Source: Pseudomonadota bacterium (GTDB lineage Bacteria > Pseudomonadota > Alphaproteobacteria > Rhizobiales > Beijerinckiaceae). From it: a DNA stretch of 64,000 nt. Numbering within the stretch: the stretch's first letter is position 1; each line of letters begins with the position of its first letter. Below are positions 15,708 to 24,865 of the stretch, piece after piece. Location of the stretch: NCBI GenBank assembly GCA_021781815.1, contig JAJXWB010000003.1:62001-126000 (forward strand). Direction: 5' to 3'. The translations under genes and the position numbers were made by a program. The notes below the pieces were generated by a model. That model was given only the letters and a program-made list of their open reading frames with translations. It did no database searches and was not told the DNA's origin.

Positions 15708-17264
15708 ATGGCCTGGACGCCGGAACTCGAGGAGCTGAAGAAACGCACGGCGCTGTCCAAACGCATGGGCGGCCCCGAGCGTGTAAAGCGCCAGCACGAC
15801 GGCGGCCGCTACACCGTGCGCGAGCGAGTCGAGAAGATCGCCGATCCACATTCGTTCCGCGAGATCGGAGCGCTTGCCGGCATCGCCGCCTATGACGAGC
15901 GTGGCGAACTGAAGGACTTCACGGCGTCCAATTGCGTCTTCGGCCGCGCGAAAGTTGATGGCCGCCCAGTCATGATCGTCGGCGACGATTTCACGGTGCG
16001 CGGCGGTTCGGCAGACGCATCGATCCGCGAGAAACCGATGATGGCGGAGGAGATGGCGCGCGAATTCAGAATGCCCATCATTCGTATAATCGAGGGTTCC
16101 GGCGGCGGCGGCTCCGTCAAGACGATCGAGACCAAGGGCCGCGCCAATCTGCCAGGTCAGGTCGGCGAGACGCGCGCCTACCATCTGATGACGGACAATC
16201 TCGGGCGCGTTCCCGTCGTCGGGCTCGGGCTCGGCTCGGTCGCGGGCCTCGGCGCGGCGCGGCTCGCCTCGACGCATTACTCCGTCATGACGAAGACTTC
16301 CGCCATGTTCGTCGCCGGGCCGCCGGTCGTAGCGCGGCTCGGCACGGAAGTCGGCAAGCAGGATCTCGGCGGCTGGGAGATTCAGACACGCAGCGGCGCC
16401 ATCGATCACGCCGTCGACACGGAGGACGAGGCTTTCGCCTGCGCGCGAAAATTCCTTTCCTACCTGCCCTCCTCCGCGCACGAGCTGCCGCCGGTCGCGC
16501 CATCGACCGATGCGCCGGACCGTCCCATGGAAAGCCTGATGACGGCGGTGCCACGCAACCGGCGGCAGGTCTACAAGATTCGCCCGATCATAGAGACCGT
16601 CGTCGACGAGGGCTCATTCTTCGAAATGGGCCAGATGTTCGGCCGTTCGATCGTAACGGGATTTGCGCGCCTCGACGGCAAGCCTGTCGCGCTGCTGGCA
16701 AGCGATCCCTTCCATTACGGCGGCGCATGGACAGCGGAGGCGTGCCAGAAGATCATTCGCTTTGTCGATCTTGCCGAAACGTTTCGTCTGCCCGTTGTCT
16801 ATCTGTGCGATTGCCCGGGCTTCATGATCGGCAAGCAGGCTGAGGAATCCGCCACGATTCGCCACGGCGTGCGCGCCATGGCGGCGCTCAACCAGACAAC
16901 GATGCCCTGGTGCACGATCATCCTGCGCAATTGCTACGGCGTCGCAGGCGCCGCGCACCAGCCGGCCGGGCGTCTGTCGCTGCGCTACGCCTGGTTGTCG
17001 GCCTCCTGGGGGTCGCTGCCGCTCGAAGGCGGGATCGAGGCCGCCTATCGCGCGGAAATCGAGGCGGCCGCAGACCCGAAGGCAAAGCTCGCGGAGATCG
17101 AGGACCGGCTGAACAAGCTGCGTTCGCCCTTCCGTACGGCTGAGACATTCTGGGTCGAGGACATCATCGACCCGCGCGAAACACGCAAACTGCTTTGCGA
17201 CTTCGCGGAGATTGCGCAACGCGCGCTGGAGCCGGTTCAGCGGACGCAGCCGATGCGACCTTGA
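15708..17264 (+). CDS. Acyl-CoA carboxylase carboxyltransferase (beta) subunit
   Basis: 518 aa carboxyltransferase with the two crotonase-fold halves of propionyl-CoA/methylcrotonyl-CoA carboxylase beta subunits. The N-terminal half has ERVEKIADPHSFREIG and IIRIIEGSGGGGSVKTIET. The C-terminal half has SFFEMGQMFGRSIVTGFARL, LCDCPGFMIGKQAEE and the acyl-CoA-binding NCYGVAGAAHQP. It transfers carboxyl from carboxybiotin to an acyl-CoA. No biotin carboxylase or biotin carrier gene is in the window, so its partner is elsewhere. The substrate cannot be assigned. The start MAWTPELEEL at 15708 is preferred over an upstream ATG. Confidence 0.85.
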   Translation: MAWTPELEELKKRTALSKRMGGPERVKRQHDGGRYTVRERVEKIADPHSFREIGALAGIAAYDERGELKDFTASNCVFGRAKVDGRPVMIVGDDFTVRGGSADASIREKPMMAEEMAREFRMPIIRIIEGSGGGGSVKTIETKGRANLPGQVGETRAYHLMTDNLGRVPVVGLGLGSVAGLGAARLASTHYSVMTKTSAMFVAGPPVVARLGTEVGKQDLGGWEIQTRSGAIDHAVDTEDEAFACARKFLSYLPSSAHELPPVAPSTDAPDRPMESLMTAVPRNRRQVYKIRPIIETVVDEGSFFEMGQMFGRSIVTGFARLDGKPVALLASDPFHYGGAWTAEACQKIIRFVDLAETFRLPVVYLCDCPGFMIGKQAEESATIRHGVRAMAALNQTTMPWCTIILRNCYGVAGAAHQPAGRLSLRYAWLSASWGSLPLEGGIEAAYRAEIEAAADPKAKLAEIEDRLNKLRSPFRTAETFWVEDIIDPRETRKLLCDFAEIAQRALEPVQRTQPMRP

Positions 17265-17406
17265 ACTGAGCCTTTTGGCTGTCGAGATTCGTTAACGATG
17301 CGCCGTGAAATGCGCACTTTCGGCGCGGCCCTTAACCAGACGCCGAGCCGCCGCAGTTAGCGTTCCAGGGCGCAGCGGGTTGTGCTGCGCCGCGTCCGAG
17401 GCGTCC

Positions 17407-17577
17407 GTGGCAGATCGATCAGAAGTCAATGCAAGCGCGATCGTGGCGGCAGGCGCCTTCGAGCCGTCGGCGCGCCAAAGGGCGGTCGTGCGCGCCGAGG
17501 CGATCGTCGGACCAGCGGCGCTGATCGCCGCATTCCTGCTGATGACCGCAGCAATCGTCGCCCACGCGATCGGCTAG
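17407..17577 (+). CDS. Small single-pass membrane protein (tentative)
   Basis: 56 aa from a GTG at 17407 (VADRSEVNASAIVAAGAF...). One hydrophobic segment closes the protein (VGPAALIAAFLLMTAAIVAHA), preceded by a polar, weakly charged stretch. No family is recognised. It lies alone between the carboxyltransferase and the convergent acyl-CoA dehydrogenase gene. The start codon and even coding status are uncertain. Confidence 0.35.
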   Translation: MADRSEVNASAIVAAGAFEPSARQRAVVRAEAIVGPAALIAAFLLMTAAIVAHAIG

Positions 17578-17626
17578 AATTTCGTGGCGCGCGACTGCCG
17601 CGGCGCGTCGATGGGCCTCAGACGGC

Positions 17627-18766
17627 TCACGCGTCTTTCTGCAACTCGCGCAGGATGACGAGATTCTGAACGTCGTTCGTGCCTTCGTAGATGCGGCATA
17701 CACGAGCATCGCGATAGAGACGCTCGACAGGAAAATCCTGGAGATAGCCGTAGCCGCCAAATGTCTGAATCGCCTCCGAGCAAACCCATTCCGCCGCTTC
17801 GGATGCAACAAGCTTCGCCATGCAGGCTTCCTTCAGCGACGGCTCGCCGGCGTCCGTCAGGGCCGCCGCATGATGGGTCAACTGCCGCGCGGCCTCGACG
17901 CGCGTCGCCATGGCCGCAATGCGGAATCCGATCGCCTGATGTTCGATGATGGGCTTGCCGAACACAACGCGCTCGCGCGCATAGGACAGCGCACATTCGA
18001 ACGCCGCGCGCGCAATGCCGACCGCCTGCGCGGCTATGCCGATGCGGCCGCCCTGCAGGTTTGACAGGGCGATGCGAAAGCCCTCCCCCTCCGCGCCGAG
18101 TCGATTCTCCACCGGAACCCGCATGTTGTCGAACGCGATCTGACAGGTGTCGGATGCGCGCTGGCCGAGCTTGGCCTCGACGCGCACGACCTGGTAACCG
18201 GGCGTGTCGGTCGGCACGATGAACGCGGAAATTCCTCTCGCTCCGGCTCCGTCGCCCGTCCGCGCGAACACAAGCGCCACGTCGGCATTCCTGCCACTGG
18301 TGATGAACTGCTTCGCGCCGTCGATGACGTAATTGTCTCCCTCGCGCAGGGCGCGCGTCGTCATCGCGCCGGCATCGGATCCGCCATGCGCCTCGGTGAG
18401 CGCAAAGGCGGAGAGCATGCGGCCTTCGGCCATCGGCCGCAGAAATTTCTCTTTCTGCGCATCCGTTCCAAAATTCGTGACGGGCATGCAACCCACGCAA
18501 TTATGGCCGCTCATGACGGTCGAAGTCGCGGCGTCGCCTGCCGCGATCTCCTCAAGGGCCAGCGCCATCGACAGGTAATCGGCGCCCCCGCCGCCCCATT
18601 CGGTCGGCACGTTCATCCCCAACAGGCCGAGGCGGCCCATGTCGCGCAATTCCTCGACCGGAAAATGCGAGTCCCGATCCCAGCGGGCGGCGTTCGGAGC
18701 GAGACGCTCCCGCGCGAAACGGCGCGCCACGTCCCGGATCATCGTCTGCTGGCCGGAGAGGATCAT
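17627..18766 (-). CDS. Acyl-CoA dehydrogenase (operon gene 4)
   Basis: FAD-dependent acyl-CoA dehydrogenase of 379 aa. The N-terminal helical domain begins [20 protein letters not shown]. The middle strand domain has [17 protein letters not shown] and [16 protein letters not shown]. The C-terminal helical domain has [20 protein letters not shown] and [10 protein letters not shown], where the Glu is the usual catalytic base. It introduces a 2,3-double bond and passes electrons to ETF. It follows the second dehydrogenase by 18 bases, in the operon with the BadH-like SDR and enoyl-CoA hydratase. A ring or dicarboxylic acyl-CoA substrate is inferred. Confidence 0.92.
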   Translation of the reverse strand: MILSGQQTMIRDVARRFARERLAPNAARWDRDSHFPVEELRDMGRLGLLGMNVPTEWGGGGADYLSMALALEEIAAGDAATSTVMSGHNCVGCMPVTNFGTDAQKEKFLRPMAEGRMLSAFALTEAHGGSDAGAMTTRALREGDNYVIDGAKQFITSGRNADVALVFARTGDGAGARGISAFIVPTDTPGYQVVRVEAKLGQRASDTCQIAFDNMRVPVENRLGAEGEGFRIALSNLQGGRIGIAAQAVGIARAAFECALSYARERVVFGKPIIEHQAIGFRIAAMATRVEAARQLTHHAAALTDAGEPSLKEACMAKLVASEAAEWVCSEAIQTFGGYGYLQDFPVERLYRDARVCRIYEGTNDVQNLVILRELQKDA

Positions 18767-18784
18767 GATGCGGCGGCCTTGTTG

Positions 18785-19966
18785 CTACGTTGCGGCATCC
18801 GCGAGCAGGCGCGTCGCAATCACCAGTTTCTGCACCTCGCTTGCTCCCTCATAGATGCGCAGGGCGCGGATTTCGCGATAAAGGCTTTCGGCGATATTGC
18901 CGCGTGTGACGCCGAGACCGCCGAATATTTGCACCGCCGAATCGATCACCTTCTGCGCTTCTTCGGTCGCGAAAAGCTTCGCCATCGAGGATTCGCGGCT
19001 GACGCGCGCGCCCTTGACGTCCTTTGTCCAGGCTGCGCGGTAGATCAGCAGAGCCGCGGCGTCGACCGCCAGCGCCATGTCCGCGAGTTTTGCGCGCGTC
19101 AATTGCAGGTCGGACAGCGGTTGGCCGAACAACTTCCGATTCGTCGCATGTCGAACCGCCTCGTCCAGCGCGCGGCGCGCGAAGCCGAGCGCGGCCGCGC
19201 CGACGGTCGAGCGGAAGACGTCGAGCGTCGCCATTGCGATCTGGAAACCCTGCCCCGGCGCGCCGAGCAGGTCGGCGGCGCCGACTCTCACGCCGTCGAA
19301 CGCTAGCTTGCCGATCGGATGCGGCGCGATGAGATCAATCGTCTTCGTCACGGAAAAGCCCGGCGCGGTCGCCTCGACCACAAAGGCGGACAGACCTTTG
19401 GCGCCAGCCGCCTCGCCGGTGCGCGCGAAGACCACGTAGAGATCGGCGATGCCGGCGTTTGAAATCCACGTCTTCTCGCCGTCGAGCCGCCAGCCGTTTC
19501 CATCTCGCGTCGCGCTCGTCGCGAGCGCGGACACATCCGAGCCGGCTGCCTGCTCCGACAGAGCGAACGCGGAAATGGCCTTGCCCTGTGCGACCGCCGG
19601 CAGAAAGCGGCCTTTCTGCTCGTCCGTTCCGAACAGGCCAATCGGCCCGGTGCCGAGCCCCTGCATGGCGAAGGCGAAATCAGCCAGCCCGCCATGGCGC
19701 GCGAGCACTTCGCGACAGATGCAAAGGCTGCGGGCGTCCAGCGGTCCGTGCAGGGCGCCGTTCGCGCCGCCGGTGGCTGTCGCCAGAAGCCCCTCGCTCC
19801 CCATCTCCCCGACGAGGCGACGGACGACCGCCGCCGCCGCCGCGCTGGATTCGTCCGGTCCATGCAGGATCGACGCATGGGCGCTCGCCCACGCATCGAC
19901 CCGCTCATACAAGGCCGCGTGCTTCCCTTCGAGAAAGGGCCAGGACAGGAAGGTGCGGTCCACCAT
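18785..19966 (-). CDS. Acyl-CoA dehydrogenase (operon gene 3)
   Basis: Second acyl-CoA dehydrogenase, 393 aa and more divergent. FAD/substrate segments are [20 protein letters not shown] and [17 protein letters not shown]. The C-terminal domain has [20 protein letters not shown] and [10 protein letters not shown] with the Glu base. The N-terminus is unusual in containing [20 protein letters not shown]. The ATG at 19966 shares its A with the hydratase stop (TGATG). Two non-identical dehydrogenases in one operon suggest either two chain-shortening steps or a heteromeric enzyme. Confidence 0.9.
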   Translation of the reverse strand: MVDRTFLSWPFLEGKHAALYERVDAWASAHASILHGPDESSAAAAAVVRRLVGEMGSEGLLATATGGANGALHGPLDARSLCICREVLARHGGLADFAFAMQGLGTGPIGLFGTDEQKGRFLPAVAQGKAISAFALSEQAAGSDVSALATSATRDGNGWRLDGEKTWISNAGIADLYVVFARTGEAAGAKGLSAFVVEATAPGFSVTKTIDLIAPHPIGKLAFDGVRVGAADLLGAPGQGFQIAMATLDVFRSTVGAAALGFARRALDEAVRHATNRKLFGQPLSDLQLTRAKLADMALAVDAAALLIYRAAWTKDVKGARVSRESSMAKLFATEEAQKVIDSAVQIFGGLGVTRGNIAESLYREIRALRIYEGASEVQKLVIATRLLADAAT

Positions 19967-20802
19967 CAATTGCCCTCGAACACGGGTTTCTGCTTGGCGA
20001 CGAAGGCGCGGTAAGCGCGGCCGTAATCCTTAGTCTGCATGCAGATCGCCTGCGCCTGCGCTTCGGCCTCGATCGCCGAATCCACGTCCATCGCCCATTC
20101 CTGATGCAGGCAGGTCTTGGTCATGGCATGACCAAAGGTCGGCCCATCCGACAATTCCTTCGCAAGCGCCTGCGATTCGGCAAGAACCTGCTCGGGCGCG
20201 ACGAGGCGATTGTAGAAGCCCCACTTGTCCGCCTCCTCCGCGCTCATGACGCGGCCGGTGTAAAGCAATTCCGAGGCGCGCCCCTGGCCGATGATGCGGG
20301 GCAGAATGGCGCATGCTCCCATATCGGCGCCGGCCAGGCCGACGCGCACGAACAAGAACGCCGTCTTCGTGCGCGCCGTGCCGATGCGAATATCGGACGC
20401 CATGGCGATGATAGCGCCGGCGCCGGCGCAGATGCCATCAACCGCCGCGATGATCGGTTGCGGGCAATGACGCATAGCCTTGACCAGTTCTCCAGTCATG
20501 CGCGTGAACGCGAGCAGGCCCGGCATATCGTCGGCCTCCTGCATTTTCACGAGGGGTCCGATGATTTCGTGAACATCGCCGCCGGAGCAGAAATTGCCGC
20601 CAGCGCCGGTGATGACAATCGCCTTTACATCGCTTGCATGTTCGAGCTTTCTGAACAGCGCGCCGAGTTCCGCGTAGCTCTCGAACGTCAGCGGGTTCTT
20701 GCGCTCCGGCCGGTTGAGCGTGATGGTCGCGACCTTGCCCGAGACCTCCCACTTGAAATGGGTCGCCTTATAATCGGCGGCGTTGAATTTGTTCACGTTC
20801 AC
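19966..20802 (-). CDS. Enoyl-CoA hydratase family protein
   Basis: Crotonase-fold hydratase of 278 aa with a GTG start at 20802 behind GGAGAG. Oxyanion-hole motifs are [13 protein letters not shown] near residues 70-80 and [20 protein letters not shown]. The region of the catalytic glutamates contains [17 protein letters not shown], where one usual Glu is replaced, so hydratase chemistry may differ. It hydrates the product of one of the adjacent dehydrogenases before the SDR oxidises it. Homologues occur in clusters for ring-derived CoA esters; the exact substrate is unknown. Confidence 0.87.
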   Translation of the reverse strand: MNVNKFNAADYKATHFKWEVSGKVATITLNRPERKNPLTFESYAELGALFRKLEHASDVKAIVITGAGGNFCSGGDVHEIIGPLVKMQEADDMPGLLAFTRMTGELVKAMRHCPQPIIAAVDGICAGAGAIIAMASDIRIGTARTKTAFLFVRVGLAGADMGACAILPRIIGQGRASELLYTGRVMSAEEADKWGFYNRLVAPEQVLAESQALAKELSDGPTFGHAMTKTCLHQEWAMDVDSAIEAEAQAQAICMQTKDYGRAYRAFVAKQKPVFEGN

Positions 20803-20828
20803 TCTCCCGTTCGATATGTTGTCAGGAT

Positions 20829-21569
20829 TCAGACCATCGCAAGGCCGCCGGAGACGCTCAGCGTCTGGCCGGTCACGTAATTGGCGTGCTCGCTTGCAAA
20901 GAATAGGACCGCGCTGGCGATCTCGTGCGGCTGCGCGAAGCGCTTGAGCGGAATAGCCTTGCGAAACGCTTCAAGATGATTCTCGGGCAGCGCCATCAGC
21001 ATGGGCGTTTCCGTCGGACCGGGGCACACGCTGTTGACGTTGATCGAATAGCGCGCCATCTCGCGGGCGAGCCCCTTCGTGAAGGCGATCAGCCCGCCCT
21101 TGGCGCCCGAATATACGGTTTCGCCGGACGAGCCGACGCGCCCCGCGTCACTCGCGACGTTGACGATCTTTCCCGAACGCCGCGCGATCATCGGGTCGAG
21201 CAGCGCGCGCGTCAATTTGATCGGCCCCATCAGATTGATGTCCACGACCCGCTCCCAGAAGTCCGGCGTATTGTCGACGAACGGCTGCCCCTTCCCGTAG
21301 CCGGCCACGTTCGCGAGAATGTGGACTTCTCCCTGACCAAGCGCCGTTCTGGCGAAGTCCGCGACCGACTGGTCCGAGGCGACATCGATCGGAATGAAGG
21401 AGGCCTTGAGCCCCGCCTCGCGCAATTGCCGCGCCGCCATCTCGCCCTTTTCTGCGGAAAGATCCGCGAGAACGACATTCGCGCCGGCGCGCGCGAACGC
21501 TTCGGCTGTCGCTCGACCAATGCCGGAAGCTGCGCCGGTGACGACTGCGGTTTTCCCATCGAACTTCAT
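20829..21569 (-). CDS. SDR dehydrogenase, BadH-like (2-hydroxycyclohexanecarboxyl-CoA dehydrogenase type)
   Basis: Short-chain dehydrogenase of 246 aa. The cofactor motif is TGAASGIG near residue 12, with DLSAEKGE after the second strand, and NVAG. The active site has [20 protein letters not shown] with Tyr and the following Lys. The [11 protein letters not shown] segment and the closing [14 protein letters not shown] resemble R. palustris BadH, which oxidises 2-hydroxycyclohexanecarboxyl-CoA. It is first in its operon, with a TetR-type operator about 45 bases upstream. An ATG at 21584 is an alternative start. General 3-hydroxyacyl-CoA dehydrogenase is the alternative function. Confidence 0.85.
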   Translation of the reverse strand: MKFDGKTAVVTGAASGIGRATAEAFARAGANVVLADLSAEKGEMAARQLREAGLKASFIPIDVASDQSVADFARTALGQGEVHILANVAGYGKGQPFVDNTPDFWERVVDINLMGPIKLTRALLDPMIARRSGKIVNVASDAGRVGSSGETVYSGAKGGLIAFTKGLAREMARYSINVNSVCPGPTETPMLMALPENHLEAFRKAIPLKRFAQPHEIASAVLFFASEHANYVTGQTLSVSGGLAMV

Positions 21570-21613
21570 TTCGGTCGCCCTCATTGCCCGTCCACCCGCG
21601 CGACGGATTTGAC

Positions 21614-21629
21614 GAATGAACACTCATTC
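21614..21629. promoter_or_regulatory. TetR-type operator, copy 1 (SDR operon)
   Basis: GAATGAACACTCATTC has perfect GAATGA/TCATTC half-sites separated by four bases. The same half-sites and spacing occur at 22545-22560 in front of the TetR gene. The site is 45-60 bases before the SDR start, where a repressor would block transcription. Confidence 0.65.
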
Positions 21630-21716
21630 AGTTTGGGCGTCAAGCGGCGACTGTGGAATTCAACTTGCGCTGACGCCGATTGCAGCACGGAAAATCGAAT
21701 GCTCGCGCAGCGCTCG

Positions 21717-22469
21717 CTATTTCCGAATTTTCCTCGCGCCTCGCTTACGGCCGCCGACGAGCGTCGTCGACGCCGGGATCGCCCGACGTTCCGCCAGGAA
21801 TCTCTGGTAGGCGAGCAGCCCGGCCGGCGTCGCCGCGCCCCGCGTCAGGAGATCGAACCCGTTTGCGATATATTTTTCGATTGTCGTGACCTGAGCAAGC
21901 CGCCAGTGCTTGAGCGCCCAGCCATGCGCGTGCAGCACAATCTGATAGACGGCCAGTTCGACGTCGATATCACGAAAAAGGCCGGCCGCCACGCAGTCAC
22001 GCACGCGCGCGGCGATCAGGTCGTTGGTGTCGACCTCCAATTGCATGACGATTCTGCGCTGAGGCCGCGGCAGGGATTTCGTCGAGCGATACGACAGCAA
22101 TGCGGCGCTCCGCCGGCGATCGATGATACGGACATAGGCATCGATCGCACTCCACAGCGATTCGACCGGATCCGCGGACTCGACCCGCCGCGGAATTTCC
22201 TGCTTGTAGGATTCGAGCACGCTGATCAGCGACAGGAACAGCACGTCTTCCTTGGTTTGCGCATATTGGTAGATGAGGCCGACGCTGACACCCGCTTTCC
22301 TGGCTATGTCCAGCATGGTCGTACGCTCGTAGCCTTGTCCCGCGAAAAGCTCGATCGCCGCTGTAACGATCTGCTCGCGTCGCTTCGTAACCAGAGCGGC
22401 GTCCGAAACCTGGCTCTTGACGATTGCGCGGCCCGCGCGCATGCGGGACGTCTTTCCTTCTTTCTTCAT
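21717..22469 (-). CDS. TetR-family transcriptional regulator
   Basis: 250 aa regulator with an N-terminal TetR helix-turn-helix at about residues 35-85: REQIVTAAIELFAGQGYERT, then TMLDIARKAGVSVGLIYQYA, which carries the recognition helix. The C-terminal ligand domain resembles regulators of fatty-acid and aromatic acyl-CoA operons that respond to CoA esters. The ATG at 22469 is chosen because it gives a short basic leader (MKKEGKTSRMRAGRAIV). It lies immediately upstream of the SDR operon on the same strand, and matching operators precede both, implying control of the operon and of itself. Confidence 0.9.
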   Translation of the reverse strand: MKKEGKTSRMRAGRAIVKSQVSDAALVTKRREQIVTAAIELFAGQGYERTTMLDIARKAGVSVGLIYQYAQTKEDVLFLSLISVLESYKQEIPRRVESADPVESLWSAIDAYVRIIDRRRSAALLSYRSTKSLPRPQRRIVMQLEVDTNDLIAARVRDCVAAGLFRDIDVELAVYQIVLHAHGWALKHWRLAQVTTIEKYIANGFDLLTRGAATPAGLLAYQRFLAERRAIPASTTLVGGRKRGARKIRK

Positions 22470-22544
22470 TTCATCATCCAGATCATGCGACGGCCCCGAC
22501 CGATACCCGAGAGGAACAAAGCTAGCAAACGCCGCGCAGACAGG

Positions 22545-22560
22545 GAATGAACGTTCATTC
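22545..22560. promoter_or_regulatory. TetR-type operator, copy 2 (autoregulation)
   Basis: GAATGAACGTTCATTC is a perfect 16-base palindrome 76 bases upstream of the TetR start. It shares half-sites and spacing with the copy before the SDR operon. Confidence 0.65.
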
Positions 22561-22639
22561 GGCGGCGCAGACCGGACGCGAAGCGGACAGGCGAGGAGCT
22601 CATGCTGCGGTGCGGCATGTCTACGAATTTCGGCATGCT

Positions 22640-22653
22640 TGATCCTGGTCAAT
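22640..22653. promoter_or_regulatory. Crp/Fnr-type box upstream of the regulator operon
   Basis: TTGATCCTGGTCAA matches TTGAT-N4-ATCAA with one mismatch. Its centre is about 86 bases before the ATG of the Had-like orphan at 22732. This would fit activation of the orphan-regulator pair by an Fnr-family protein such as AadR, as known for hbaR in R. palustris, or autoregulation. Confidence 0.5.
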
Positions 22654-22731
22654 GCGACATTCGGCCTCGCCGAATGACACTGTACAAAACGAGAGGCGCA
22701 AATATCGCCGCGCCCGGAGGGAGGAACACCG

Positions 22732-23175
22732 ATGACCGGCATGTCGAAACGCTGGCGGATGGGAGGCGCGGACGGCGTGTTGACTCCGCTGGACGATGAT
22801 TCCGGCAAGCCCGCCGTCGACGAAGTTCTGATCGAAATCGAGTCCTGTTCTCTGTGGAGCGCGGGTGTTGGTTTCGTCTATGGCGGCGATCATGGCGGCG
22901 CCGACCATCCGACGGTGGCGCACAGGGTTAACGGCCATGTCGTTGAAGCCGGAGACGACGCCCTGTTTTTTGCGGACCGCCCGGTCGCGCTGACGGCGAT
23001 TGTTCCGTGCGGTCAAAACGAAGGCTGCCTCGGCGGCGGCGTCACGGTGTGCCCGAACAGGTCGGCTTGCGGCGACGGCGCGAGCATCGTCGCGCGCGCC
23101 CGCGACGTCTGTCTCGATGAACGGCATCATGCGCATCCGATCGGGCCGGGCCTCGTTCCATTCAAAGACGGCTGA
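22732..23175 (+). CDS. Orphan, zinc-less N-terminal alcohol-dehydrogenase-like domain (Had-related)
   Basis: 147 aa protein aligning over most of its length with the GroES-like first domain of the Had in this window: GKPAVDEVLIEIESCSLWSA and HPTVAHRVNGHVVEAG, then LTAIVPCGQNEGCLGG, ending at the counterpart of LCRVDE. The Rossmann domain is absent. Catalytic-zinc ligands are lost: CHTD is replaced by LWSA and GHE by AHR. Structural-zinc cysteines are only partly kept. A strong GGAGGGAGG precedes the ATG, and the stop overlaps the regulator start (TGATG), so it looks expressed rather than decayed. A non-enzymatic CoA-ester-binding or regulatory role is speculative. Confidence 0.6.
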   Translation: MTGMSKRWRMGGADGVLTPLDDDSGKPAVDEVLIEIESCSLWSAGVGFVYGGDHGGADHPTVAHRVNGHVVEAGDDALFFADRPVALTAIVPCGQNEGCLGGGVTVCPNRSACGDGASIVARARDVCLDERHHAHPIGPGLVPFKDG

Positions 23176-23885
23176 TGAAGCTTACCGCCGGCGACCTCCA
23201 GGTCATTTCGCGTATAGCCGTGTTCCGCGGGCTGAAGCCTGAGACGATCTCGCACATCATCGCCCCGGCGAAGGCTCTCGCGCTGCGCCCTCACGACATT
23301 CTCGTAAGGCAGGACGACCCGGCGACGGCCTTCTTCATCATCATCTCCGGATTTCTCAAGCTCTCCCGCGGAAATCCAGCCGGCGAGGAGGCTGTGCTGG
23401 AAATCATGACGACCGGAAACAGCTTCGCGGAGGCCGTCGCCTTCACCGGCAACCGATACCTCGCGACGGCCGAAGCGGTAACCGACATGCGCATCGCGCG
23501 CATCCCGGCCGACCACATCGTCAGATCCATCCGTGAGCAGCCAGAGATCGCACTGTCGATGGTCGCGTCGATCTCGCAGCACATGCATTATCTTGTCCAG
23601 CAGGTCGAGCAGCTCAAGGCGCAGAGCGGCGTGCAGCGGGTCGCCGAATTCCTCGCGTCGCAGACGCAGGTCCAGCGCGGCCACTGCGCCTTCGCGCTCC
23701 CCTATGACAAGATGCTGATCGCGCGGCAGCTCGGCCTGATGCCGGAGTCCCTGTCGCGCGCCTTCGCGCGCCTCAGGGGAATCGGCGTGACAATCAACGC
23801 CTCGCAGGTCGTGATCCACGACATCGCCCGGCTTCGCGCGCTCGCAGCCGATGACAGAACGGCCGTGCGGGGAACGCTGCGGTAG
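23175..23885 (+). CDS. Crp/Fnr-family transcriptional regulator, HbaR-like
   Basis: 236 aa regulator. The cyclic-nucleotide-binding-like beta-roll spans residues about 15-135 (LVRQDDPATAFFIIISGFLK, then ETTGNS-like segment MTTGNSFAEAVAFTGNRYLA). The long dimer helix and a C-terminal helix-turn-helix follow (MLIARQLGLMPESLSRAFAR). The N-terminal Fe-S cysteines of Fnr are absent, as in DNR/NnrR/HbaR proteins. In R. palustris HbaR activates the 4-hydroxybenzoate genes and lies beside them; here the hcr operon is convergent, five bases away. Role inferred from family and position. Confidence 0.85.
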   Translation: MKLTAGDLQVISRIAVFRGLKPETISHIIAPAKALALRPHDILVRQDDPATAFFIIISGFLKLSRGNPAGEEAVLEIMTTGNSFAEAVAFTGNRYLATAEAVTDMRIARIPADHIVRSIREQPEIALSMVASISQHMHYLVQQVEQLKAQSGVQRVAEFLASQTQVQRGHCAFALPYDKMLIARQLGLMPESLSRAFARLRGIGVTINASQVVIHDIARLRALAADDRTAVRGTLR

Positions 23886-23890
23886 CAAAG

Positions 23891-24865
23891 TTAGGCGCCG
23901 GCCAGTCTCCTCACGACACGCCGCGCAACCGCCGCCGCCGCCAATCGCCTGTAATGCGCGGCTGCGAGCGTCGTGCGCATGGGCTGGACCTGCCGCTGAA
24001 CCAGACGGTCGACCCCATGCAGCATGGCGTCGTCGACCGATTTTCCAATGAACTGATCGACATCGGCGAGGAGAAACGGTCGCGAATTGGTTCCGGTCAA
24101 CGCGATGCGCAACATCACGATCTTACCGCCCGCAATCATCAGCGCGACCGCCACGCCCGCCAGAGGATAGTCGATCGCGCCGCGCGCTCGCACCTTCTCA
24201 TAAGCGCACGCAGCCAGCACCGCGGGAAGATGCACACTGGCGACGAGCTCGCCGGGTTTCAGCGACAGGTGCGCGCGCCCGTCCTCGACGTAGAGATCCG
24301 ACAGCGGAACACGGCGCCGTCCGTCGACGCCCGCAATCTCGGCGCTCGCACCGAGCGCCAGAAAGACTGGCGCAAGATCGCCGCTGAACGCCGCGTGGCA
24401 ACGTTTGCCCTGCGGCGCAACATGGCACGTGTCGCCCCTGTTCTTGAGGCAATAGTCGTTCGACTTCCGCCACCATTCGCTCTGATTGTAATAGATGCAG
24501 CGCGTATCCAGGCAAAGATTGCCGCCGACAGTCGCAACATTGCGATGCCCCGGACCTGCTATCGACGTCGCAGCTTGCGCCACTGCCGGATAGCGCGAGA
24601 TGACGATGGGATCGCGCGCAAGCGCAGCGATCGTGACGCCCGCGCCGATCGTCATGCCTTCAGCATCCGCGTCGATGGAGCCCCATCCGGCGACGCCGGA
24701 GAGATCGATGAGCCGGTCGGCGCTGACGATCCCGCGGCGCATGTTGACGAGTAGATCGGTCCCGCCAGCGACATAGCGCGCGCCGGGTTTGGCCACAAAC
24801 GCCGCGATCGCGTCCTCGATGCGGGCGGGCTGCACGAGTTGAAATTCGGAAAGCCGCGCGCTCAT
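23891..24865 (-). CDS. hcrB: 4-hydroxybenzoyl-CoA reductase, FAD subunit
   Basis: 324 aa flavoprotein of the xanthine oxidase family. The FAD motifs are YVAGGTDLLVNMRRG near residue 33 and ATVGGNLCLDTRC near residue 115. The extra loop unique to 4-hydroxybenzoyl-CoA reductase is present (YYNQSEWWRKSNDYCLKN, then DTCHVAPQGKRC). Its four cysteines bind an additional [4Fe-4S] cluster that lets electrons flow from ferredoxin to substrate. This loop is the strongest evidence for the assignment. The start overlaps the hcrA stop. Confidence 0.93.
   Translation of the reverse strand: MSARLSEFQLVQPARIEDAIAAFVAKPGARYVAGGTDLLVNMRRGIVSADRLIDLSGVAGWGSIDADAEGMTIGAGVTIAALARDPIVISRYPAVAQAATSIAGPGHRNVATVGGNLCLDTRCIYYNQSEWWRKSNDYCLKNRGDTCHVAPQGKRCHAAFSGDLAPVFLALGASAEIAGVDGRRRVPLSDLYVEDGRAHLSLKPGELVASVHLPAVLAACAYEKVRARGAIDYPLAGVAVALMIAGGKIVMLRIALTGTNSRPFLLADVDQFIGKSVDDAMLHGVDRLVQRQVQPMRTTLAAAHYRRLAAAAVARRVVRRLAGA

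Noticed and set aside
15582-16481. N-terminal extension of the globin reading
   Set aside because: The extension is antisense to the carboxyltransferase and not globin-like; the start at 15581 gives a normal single-domain length.
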